In this document: piece by piece, positions 19,586-25,028 of the stretch
Numbering within the stretch: position 1 is the stretch's first letter
Layout: every line of letters begins with the position of its first letter
IMG/VR virus record: IMGVR_UViG_3300025010_000224
Location: 1-25,028 of that record
Direction: 5' to 3' (one strand)
Length of the DNA: 25,028 nucleotides
From: a virus
Translations under genes and position numbers: made by a program
The notes under the pieces: generated by a model
The model's input: only the letters and a program-made list of their open reading frames with translations
Databases searched by the model: none
What the model was told of the DNA's origin: nothing

Positions 19586-19967
19586 TTGTCAAAAACTATA
19601 GAAAAAAGCGTTCTTGAAATGGCAAAGGGTGCATTAATCGAGCAATTTAATACTGAATTCGTAAAGATCGGCTCCAATATCCTCGACCCGAATACCGATG
19701 CCACCAAGGCCCGTAAAATCACCCTGACGTTAACCTTTAAACCTGATGAGAACCGTGAATTTATTGGGTGGGAAGCTCAAGCCAACCCTTGCACCCGTCA
19801 CGCCGATTGCAACAAGGTTCTTTTTGGGCACAGATAAAGACGGAATTCCTGTCGCCACGGAGATTGTTCGCGATGATCCGAACCAAGTCCGCATCTTCGA
19901 TGAACCGGAAGACGGTCAACCTGAAGCCCAGGAATCGAAAGTATTAAAATTTGGGAGTGTTAAATAA
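19586..19967 (+). pseudogene. 'replication terminator'-like phage protein, frameshifted
   Basis: TTG at 19586, 8 nt behind AAGGAG, opens SKTIEKSVLEMAKGALIEQF, then KARKITLTLTFKPDENREFI. This frame ends at 19837 with an unrelated tail. The missing half continues in the next frame: KPTLAPVTPIATRFFLGTDK to KVLKFGSVK, ending at 19967. Intact members of this family, known in Clostridia and Bacilli phages and sometimes named 'replication terminator protein', have both halves in one frame. The change of frame lies near 19770-19795, with a net shift of +1. Either a mutation, a sequence error or a recoding event explains it; no obvious slippery site is seen, and a mutation is the simplest reading. Confidence 0.7.
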
Positions 19968-20681
19968 ATGATTGAAGCAGCTTTAAGATATATTAATAGT
20001 TTCCGTGATATTCAAGTCGTCCCTCACAATGGGTTCAGTTTTACAAACGACAAACTTTTTCAACTTCCCGAAGATGAGCCAAGCGTTTTCTCCACCAAAA
20101 CCCTCGCAAGCCTTGTTGAGTTAATACTCAAGGAACACTCTCACGACTACCTGAATGACCTTATCGTCCACGTTGACAGCCCAACTAAGGTAAATGTCCA
20201 TACAACTCTTCGCGGACACCTTGACCGCTTTAATCTTTATACCGCAACGGCTGAATTGCCGAGGATCACACTTGACAGTTATATCGACCTTGAGTCCATG
20301 AATATATTGCTAAAAAGTGCATTTGTGCAAAACGGGACACGGGACGAACTTATTAAAGTGCTTGGGCAAGTTGTCGAGGATGCGATAAAAACCAGCGTTG
20401 ATGATGGCATGTCGCAGACCGTAACCGTTAATACCGGGGTTCGATCACTTGCTAAGATGGAAATGCCTACGATTGTGAAGTTGGCACCTTATCGGACGTT
20501 TATCGAAGTTCCTCAACCTGAAGGAGAGTTCTTACTTCGTTTAAGAAAAGGACCAGAGGCCGCGCTATTTGAGGCAGACGGTGGAGCATGGAAGATGGCT
20601 GCACGACAGAATATTAAACAGTATTTCGATGTTGCGCTTGCCGGATTAATTGAGGCCGGAAGGGTTATCGTTACTGAGTAG
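19968..20681 (+). CDS. conserved phage protein, DUF2303-like
   Basis: 237 residues; ATG immediately after the preceding stop, with GGGAGTG upstream. Features include the C-terminal YRTFIEVPQPEGEFLLRLRK and ALFEADGGAWKMAARQNIKQ, typical of the YfdQ/DUF2303-like phage proteins as I know them. No catalytic motif, signal or membrane segment. It usually travels with the 'replication terminator'-like gene, as here. Function unknown. Confidence 0.65.
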   Translation: MIEAALRYINSFRDIQVVPHNGFSFTNDKLFQLPEDEPSVFSTKTLASLVELILKEHSHDYLNDLIVHVDSPTKVNVHTTLRGHLDRFNLYTATAELPRITLDSYIDLESMNILLKSAFVQNGTRDELIKVLGQVVEDAIKTSVDDGMSQTVTVNTGVRSLAKMEMPTIVKLAPYRTFIEVPQPEGEFLLRLRKGPEAALFEADGGAWKMAARQNIKQYFDVALAGLIEAGRVIVTE

Positions 20682-20690
20682 AAGCAATAA

Positions 20691-20715
20691 GGGGTGGTTA
20701 CGGCTGCCCCGTTTT
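20691..20715 (+). terminator. weak intergenic terminator or attenuator
   Basis: GGGGTGG (20691-20697) pairs with GCTGCCCC (20703-20710) including wobble pairs, followed by GTTTT. It may lower expression of the replisome genes downstream. Confidence 0.4.
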
Positions 20716-20735
20716 ACTGAAGAGGGTGTTTATAA

Positions 20736-21458
20736 TTGAAGTACACCATAGTAATTAATCAGTACGCCATTACAAAGTTAGGATTAGATAAAAAGACAGA
20801 CTTGATAGATTGGGCCATATTGGACTATCTGAAAGACTGGATATTTACTACTAAAAAGAAAACATTGACGCTTGATGGCAAGGAATACATCTGGATCAAC
20901 TACAATCATATGCTTGAGCAAATGCCCTTACTGGGATTTAAGGATAAGCATTCAATAGGTGATCGAATTAAGAAATTCAAGTCACTAAGTCTGATTGAAA
21001 CATTCCAGAGTAAGGATAATACGTTGTATTTTAGATTCACTCATAACATTGAAAATCTGTTCTTCGATAAGGCTGTGAGCGCAGACAACATAGGCTATGT
21101 AGCTGAGACAACACAGGGGCTATGTAGTCAAGACAACACAGCACAAGTAGTATATCAATCCAAGGAGAATATCAATCAGTATCTTGTCGATTTCTTTGAA
21201 TTACTATGGAAACCGTATCCGAGAAAAGAGGGCAAGGGTGGAGTTAGTAAATCTCAAAAGGAAAAGCTGCACAAGATCGGTATTGAAGAAATGACTAGGG
21301 CTATTGACAGGTACACAAAAGCTAAGAGCGGAGAAGAAAAAAGGTATCTGCAAATGGGGAGTACATTTTTTAATAGTGGGTATATAGATTACTTGGATAA
21401 AAACTATCAAGCTGACATGGTAAAGCAAAATGATGACGGACCATTGAAAGCGTGGTGA
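20736..21458 (+). CDS. phage replisome organiser / replication initiator
   Basis: 240 residues; TTG start behind GAGGGTG. The N-terminal winged helix reads INQYAITKLGLDKKTDLIDW, then WINYNHMLEQMPLLGFKDKH and IKKFKSLSLIETF. A middle linker (about 110-150) follows, then a C-terminal domain: FELLWKPYPRKEGKGGVSKS, then RYLQMGSTFFNSGYIDYLD. This is the usual shape of Firmicutes phage initiators that bind origin repeats and help load DnaB. The DnaB gene follows directly (5 nt). Three tandem DNA repeats lie in the linker-coding part (21071-21141), as in initiators that carry their origin inside the gene. Confidence 0.75.
   Translation: MKYTIVINQYAITKLGLDKKTDLIDWAILDYLKDWIFTTKKKTLTLDGKEYIWINYNHMLEQMPLLGFKDKHSIGDRIKKFKSLSLIETFQSKDNTLYFRFTHNIENLFFDKAVSADNIGYVAETTQGLCSQDNTAQVVYQSKENINQYLVDFFELLWKPYPRKEGKGGVSKSQKEKLHKIGIEEMTRAIDRYTKAKSGEEKRYLQMGSTFFNSGYIDYLDKNYQADMVKQNDDGPLKAW
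21071..21141 (+). repeat. three iterons inside the initiator gene (candidate phage origin)
   Basis: The 24-bp unit GGCTATGTAG-nnnn-GACAACACAG lies at 21093-21116 and 21118-21141 (3 mismatches); a more diverged copy, GGCTGTGAGCGCAGACAACA, begins at 21071. The period is 25 bp, not a multiple of 3, so each copy is read in another frame. The conservation is therefore at the DNA level. Confidence 0.75.
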
Positions 21459-21462
21459 TGAA

Positions 21463-22758
21463 ATGAACCAATACTATGACGTAGACAGCGAGAGATGTAT
21501 TATTGCCGCCATGTTAGCGAGTGAGGAATCCATGATCGAAACATGTGCCACAATGCAAACTAACGATTTCTACGAACCACGACATCAAGCAATGTACGAC
21601 ATACTAAATGGACTGCTTATAAAAGCAGTTAAACCGACTTACTTGGAGATGCTCAAGGAGGGAGTTAAGAGAGGAACCTTATCAAGCGTCGATGATCGGG
21701 AATACGCCAAGCAGACCATCGGATTCCATGTCTCGACCGTATCCCTTCCTTATTGGTTTAAAAACGTAAAAGACAAGGCCAGGCTTCGGAGTCTGAGAAT
21801 GACACTAAAGAAACTAGCTGAAGAAATCAAGGAACCAGTTATTGACGTGGACAAGCTTATTCAAAACGCAGGAAGAGACATTGCCGAACTAATCACAAAT
21901 AATACTGAGCAGATAGACACTGGTAAGGACCTCGTTAGAATAGGCAGGGATACCATAGAGTACCGTATGAGTCACAAGGGAGAGCTTTTAGGTATAAGTA
22001 CAGGCATAGGAAAATTGAACCGCTTAACGGGTGGATGGAAGGGCGGAGATTTCGCCATAGTTGCTGCCGAGAGTGGCAAGGGGAAAACCGCATTTGCTCA
22101 AAACTTTATATCTAGTGGTTGTTTCTTTCATGAAGCCGGGACCTTATACGCTAATTCTGAAATGAGTAAGCAGCAGGTTATACTCCGTTTCGCCTCTATG
22201 CTTTCTGGCGTTGAGGCTGATCTAGTTAAGTTTGGCGAAATAACTGAGTTACAAAAGTTAAGTATTTTTTCTCATATGGAAGTTATCGAGGAAGCACCAT
22301 TTTACCATTATCCGTGCCCATCTCTGAATATAGCAAAATTGGTAAGTATGATCCGTAAGCTACATGTGCAAAAAGGGATAAAGATGGCATTCGTGGACTA
22401 CATCGGGCGAATGGATAGGACAGACAAGGACGCAACCGAGTGGCAGGAGTTTTTCCTGATATGTAAAACCCTAAAAACGATTGCATCAGAATTAGGAATA
22501 GCAATAATAGTTTTGGCCCAGTTGAATGAAGACGGAAGCTTGCAAGTTGCAAAGAAGATGCGTAATGAGTGCGACATACTCATTAAACTTTTGCCGATGT
22601 CGGAAGATGAGAAGGTTGAGGCACTTAGTAAGGGGTACAGAATCCCTCCTGATTATTGGGTATATCTTGATAAGAATAGGGACGGGCAAGGAGAAGTCAT
22701 GATTCCTGTTAAGTTCGACAAGCCAAAAATGCAGGTATTAGACGTGGCTAATCTATAA
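21463..22758 (+). CDS. dnaB: DnaB-type replicative helicase
   Basis: 431 residues, the usual length for phage DnaB. The N-terminal domain is about 1-110. The RecA-like C-terminal domain has Walker A AESGKGKT (202-209), a LYANSEMSKQQV block, Walker B MAFVDYIGRMD, the IIVLAQLNED motif and KNRDGQGEVMIPVKF near the end. It unwinds the fork 5' to 3' as a hexamer. The ATG follows GGTGATGAA, 5 nt after the initiator gene, which presumably loads it. Confidence 0.9.
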   Translation: MNQYYDVDSERCIIAAMLASEESMIETCATMQTNDFYEPRHQAMYDILNGLLIKAVKPTYLEMLKEGVKRGTLSSVDDREYAKQTIGFHVSTVSLPYWFKNVKDKARLRSLRMTLKKLAEEIKEPVIDVDKLIQNAGRDIAELITNNTEQIDTGKDLVRIGRDTIEYRMSHKGELLGISTGIGKLNRLTGGWKGGDFAIVAAESGKGKTAFAQNFISSGCFFHEAGTLYANSEMSKQQVILRFASMLSGVEADLVKFGEITELQKLSIFSHMEVIEEAPFYHYPCPSLNIAKLVSMIRKLHVQKGIKMAFVDYIGRMDRTDKDATEWQEFFLICKTLKTIASELGIAIIVLAQLNEDGSLQVAKKMRNECDILIKLLPMSEDEKVEALSKGYRIPPDYWVYLDKNRDGQGEVMIPVKFDKPKMQVLDVANL

Positions 22759-22771
22759 GGGGGAATTGTTG

Positions 22772-23008
22772 TTGCCGATTGCTGAAGCGATAACTAGATT
22801 CCAGGCAACAATCTTTGAAATGAATATAGGCGGATTAATCACAGATAGACAGTTCGAGATACTAGAATCATTGACCGACAATATGACAAAAGATAGCGAT
22901 GCTCTGGAATTGACGGTAATACTTACAATGACAGACCTTGAAAATGAGGACATAGTGGATTGCATTATTGCGAGGAAATTTGATACTTGTTTGATGATTT
23001 TATGGTAA
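22772..23008 (+). CDS. small hypothetical protein (78 aa)
   Basis: Three TTG codons in a row (22766, 22769, 22772) follow GGGGG at 22759-22763. The third has the 8-nt spacing used by neighbouring genes and gives MPIAEAITRFQATIFEMNIG. The product is acidic and helical, and no family is recognised. Operon position between DnaB and small regulators. Confidence 0.55.
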   Translation: MPIAEAITRFQATIFEMNIGGLITDRQFEILESLTDNMTKDSDALELTVILTMTDLENEDIVDCIIARKFDTCLMILW

Positions 23009-23021
23009 GGGGTGGTAAATC

Positions 23022-23102
23022 GTGAAGGATAAGGAATTCGAGGAGATCATGAAGGACATAGCCCGGTTGGTCGGCGTGTTGAAGAAAACTGATGGGAGAT
23101 AA
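23022..23102 (+). CDS. very small acidic/basic peptide gene (26 aa)
   Basis: GTG at 23022 with AAGGGGTGG upstream opens 26 codons to TAA at 23100-23102. The product KDKEFEEIMKDIARLVGVLK is an amphipathic helix. It lies 13 nt after the previous stop and 12 nt before the next start. Size makes it uncertain. Confidence 0.4.
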   Translation: MKDKEFEEIMKDIARLVGVLKKTDGR

Positions 23103-23114
23103 GGGGGAACCAAA

Positions 23115-23492
23115 ATGCGAAAGCTAAAATTAAACGAACAAAAAATATTGCAGCTCTACAACTCCGGAAAAAACGATACCAAAATTGGAAAAGCTGTCGG
23201 AATAAAACCAAACACCATAGCGTGTTGGAGGTACAGGAATAATCTCCCGGCCAACATCGGAAACCTAGCGAATGGAACATATCTTACCGGAGTGAATTAT
23301 AGGGACGTGTTGAAACCTGAGCAAATTGACGCAATGAGTGAGTTTCTTGTCAACTTTCTCAAAGCAGGAAAACAAGCTGTAAGGGCAGGAGTTAAACCGG
23401 ACGTTATGGGGTTCATGGATGCTTATGCCGGAAGAACTAATAAGTGGTCAGAGGAAAGACGGAGCGAGATGAGGGGTAAGGTGGCGAGATGA
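23115..23492 (+). CDS. HTH-containing phage protein (125 aa)
   Basis: ATG behind AAGGGGGAACC. N-terminal helix-turn-helix (NEQKILQLYNSGKNDTKIGK, then GIKPNTIACWRYRNNLP) and a helical C-terminus (EQIDAMSEFLVNFLKAGKQA, then basic WSEERRSEMRGK). Likely DNA binding. Its stop overlaps the next start (ATGA). Confidence 0.65.
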   Translation: MRKLKLNEQKILQLYNSGKNDTKIGKAVGIKPNTIACWRYRNNLPANIGNLANGTYLTGVNYRDVLKPEQIDAMSEFLVNFLKAGKQAVRAGVKPDVMGFMDAYAGRTNKWSEERRSEMRGKVAR

Positions 23493-24253
23493 ACTACTTC
23501 GACATATCAAGAACCCTCCTACCTCTTAGTAATTGCTTAAAACGTCAATACGCCTGTGTAATCGTATCGGATGGTAGGATTATAGCGACAGGTCGTAATG
23601 AAAGCCTAGAAGCTTGTACTACGTGCGCTAGGATTGATGTCGATCATAACACAGGTGACTATGCGGATTGTGGGTCGGTGCATGCCGAGGCTATGGCCTT
23701 AATTAACGCTCGTAAAAAATTATTGCAAGGTGCCGAGCTATACCTAGTCTGCTCGGATGAGGTTGATCCTATACCATGTCCGACCTGCCAGAAGTTGTTG
23801 GACTTCGCAGGGGTTAAACAGGTGAGGGAGGTGATAAATAGGCTAGCAGAGGGCACAGAAGCATCATTAGAGGAGAGTAAAGCGGATGAGGGTGGGATTG
23901 TTAGGGAAGGAGGCGATAAGGGGGTGGAAACGGAAGAACTCAATAAGGAGTGCGAAGTTACTTATCATTGCTTCGGAACGTATGAGAATAATGAGAATAC
24001 TTTTTGTGGAACATGCAGGGAATCGGAAATATGTCAGTATGTTACAAAAAACCATCCTGAAGAAACTAAGGATGATCTCGGAGGATTGGCTGAACAGGAA
24101 CCGGAGTGGAATTCTGAGTACGTAAGGACTGAAACACCTGACCAGATGTGGTTACACGTTGCTTATTACATTGGGGCAATTAAACAACAGGGGATAAGGC
24201 AGGTTGAGGAAGATATTCAGGCGAGGTTAGATCAAATTTTAGGAGGAAGATAG
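23489..24253 (+). CDS. dCMP deaminase-like protein with Cys-rich acidic extension
   Basis: 254 residues. Residues 1-112 are a cytidine/dCMP deaminase fold: ACTTCARIDVDHNTGDYADC, then HAE (H65, E67) and PCPTC (C97, C100) for zinc. The C...C...HAE spacing resembles dCMP deaminase (ComEB type). It would make dUMP for the ThyX-like protein. The rest is unusual. An acidic linker is followed by a Cys-rich segment (HCFGTY, FCGTCRESEICQYV), probably a second zinc site, and a helical tail (MWLHVAYYIGAIKQQGIRQV). Normal enzymes are about 150-190 aa. The ATGA overlap upstream and the SSB start 2 nt downstream show one transcript. Confidence 0.75.
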   Translation: MNYFDISRTLLPLSNCLKRQYACVIVSDGRIIATGRNESLEACTTCARIDVDHNTGDYADCGSVHAEAMALINARKKLLQGAELYLVCSDEVDPIPCPTCQKLLDFAGVKQVREVINRLAEGTEASLEESKADEGGIVREGGDKGVETEELNKECEVTYHCFGTYENNENTFCGTCRESEICQYVTKNHPEETKDDLGGLAEQEPEWNSEYVRTETPDQMWLHVAYYIGAIKQQGIRQVEEDIQARLDQILGGR

Positions 24254-24254
24254 T

Positions 24255-24656
24255 ATGAATAAAATTACATTAATAGGAAATTTAGTAAGAGATTGTGAAT
24301 TACGCTATGCAACTTCAGGGACCGCAATTGCGACATTTACATTAGCGGTTGGTCGGAGATTTAAAAACTCCCAAGGTGAAAAGGAAACCGATTTTATCCA
24401 AATAAAGTGCTTTAAGCAACTCGCGGAGCTATGTGCAAACGCATTGGCGAAAGGAAATAAGGCCGCAGTAAGTGGATCGCTCCAAGTTAGCTCGTACACC
24501 GACAAAGATGGAAATAAGAAGTATTCTAGCGATGTGATTGCTGACGAAGTTGAATTTTTGAGTCCTAAGAATGCAGAACAAGGAAATAACAACGCAACAA
24601 GCGGAAATCCTTCGTATGGAACAGAGGTCAGTATAGACTCGGAAATTCCTTTTTAG
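24255..24656 (+). CDS. ssb: single-stranded DNA-binding protein
   Basis: 133 residues. OB fold NKITLIGNLVRDCELRYATS and FIQIKCFKQLAELCANALAK, then GKSVAVSGSLQ-like GNKAAVSGSLQVSSY, a short Gly/Asn-rich linker and the acidic tip DSEIPF that binds partner proteins. Ribosome site TTAGGAGGAAGATAGT. A phage-size SSB that supports both DnaB replication and Sak4 annealing. Confidence 0.95.
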   Translation: MNKITLIGNLVRDCELRYATSGTAIATFTLAVGRRFKNSQGEKETDFIQIKCFKQLAELCANALAKGNKAAVSGSLQVSSYTDKDGNKKYSSDVIADEVEFLSPKNAEQGNNNATSGNPSYGTEVSIDSEIPF

Positions 24657-24685
24657 AATTGTTCTAAATTATACACAAAGAAGAA

Positions 24686-24712
24686 GGGAAACCCTTACTT
24701 ATCGGGCTTCCC
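24686..24712 (+). terminator. hairpin behind ssb
   Basis: GGGAAACCC (24686-24694) pairs with GGGCTTCCC (24704-24712) with one mismatch; outer AAGAAG/CTTCTT can add pairs. There is no T run, so it is probably an attenuator or RNA-processing hairpin. Confidence 0.4.
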
Positions 24713-24751
24713 ATACTTCTTGATTATATTCTAAAACAGAGGAGGCCGACA

Positions 24752-25028
24752 TTGAAAAACACAAAAACAAACAGACTAAAAACCCTCTACTCCACGCTCA
24801 CGGATCTCGAAAAGGAAATAGAAAAGTTTGGCAACGTATCAAGACTTGCTTATCATTTGGGCATAAGTCGGACAACCATTGCGGACTACAGGATGACTTT
24901 GGGAGGAAAGGGTAATATTCGGAGCGGTAGGAGGTACATGAAGGATTGCGAACTGGATGAGAATATTCGGAAGGTTGTTGAGAGTGCAGGGGTAGTTGGG
25001 GTTGGAAAATGCCATCAGTGGATGGGGA
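24752..25028 (+). CDS. HTH protein, 5' part (runs off the window)
   Basis: TTG at 24752, with GAGGAGG 6 nt upstream, opens a frame to the window end: KNTKTNRLKTLYSTLTDLEK, then KFGNVSRLAYHLGISRTTIA, a clear helix-turn-helix. 92 codons are visible and no stop. It is similar in style to phage sigma-like or ArpU-type late regulators, but not enough is visible to decide. Confidence 0.6.
   Translation, partial: MKNTKTNRLKTLYSTLTDLEKEIEKFGNVSRLAYHLGISRTTIADYRMTLGGKGNIRSGRRYMKDCELDENIRKVVESAGVVGVGKCHQWMG

Noticed and set aside
1-25028. tRNA genes, rRNA, insertion sequences, integrase or attachment sites
   Set aside because: I saw no cloverleaf-like sequence, transposase or recombinase motif, or terminal inverted repeats. 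The HNH genes are the only mobile units seen.

Overview
The window reads as part of a mobile element of a low-to-mid GC Bacillota (Firmicutes) host, most likely a phage-plasmid or a temperate phage that lives as a plasmid. The grounds are strong AAGGAGG-type ribosome binding sites with about 8 nt spacing, frequent TTG starts, dense operons with ATGA overlaps, and Firmicutes-type phage early genes. I cannot name the host genus. No integrase, capsid, terminase or tail gene is visible.

Layout. (1) 1-900, plus strand: four small unknown genes, the first cut by the window edge. (2) 936-5190, minus strand: a compact operon with an FtsK/SpoIIIE-type DNA translocase, a replication-relaxation-like winged-helix protein, a two-helix membrane protein, a membrane-anchored M23 peptidase, two small proteins, an exported membrane protein and a DUF4359-like lipid-anchored or secreted protein. 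It looks like a minimal DNA-transfer or DNA-export module. (3) 5305-6838, minus strand: a plasmid replication/maintenance region with a MerR-HTH coiled-coil protein, an origin-like region (two perfect DnaA boxes around an AT-rich stretch and three dyad iterons), a Rep-like winged-helix protein and a structured leader. (4) 7032-8355: a divergent CI/Cro-like switch with a near-consensus promoter, followed by an HNH-AP2 homing endonuclease. (5) 8786-24656, almost all plus strand: the phage early region. It carries an ORF6N/KilAC antirepressor, a pentapeptide/hexapeptide-like repeat protein, small genes, a cytosine-C5 methyltransferase locus, a nucleotidyltransferase, an HD phosphohydrolase, a Gam-like nuclease inhibitor, a Sak4-like recombinase, a ThyX-like protein, an AbrB-like zinc protein, a replisome organiser with internal iterons, a DnaB helicase, a dCMP deaminase and SSB. 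A further HTH gene runs off the right edge.

How it fits together. Gam, Sak4 and SSB form a single-strand-annealing recombination set. Replisome organiser, DnaB and SSB form a phage replication set. dCMP deaminase and ThyX would feed dTMP synthesis. The MerR/Rep/origin block gives a second, plasmid-style replicon.

Most notable points. The methyltransferase locus carries a second conserved phage protein family in the +1 frame of the same DNA. It is preceded by an HNH endonuclease gene flanked by two diverged copies of the methyltransferase 5' end. Three genes appear to start at near-cognate codons (ATA, ACG, ATC) placed exactly behind strong Shine-Dalgarno sequences. Two candidate origins coexist. 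Two genes (methyltransferase and a 'replication terminator'-like protein) are frameshifted.
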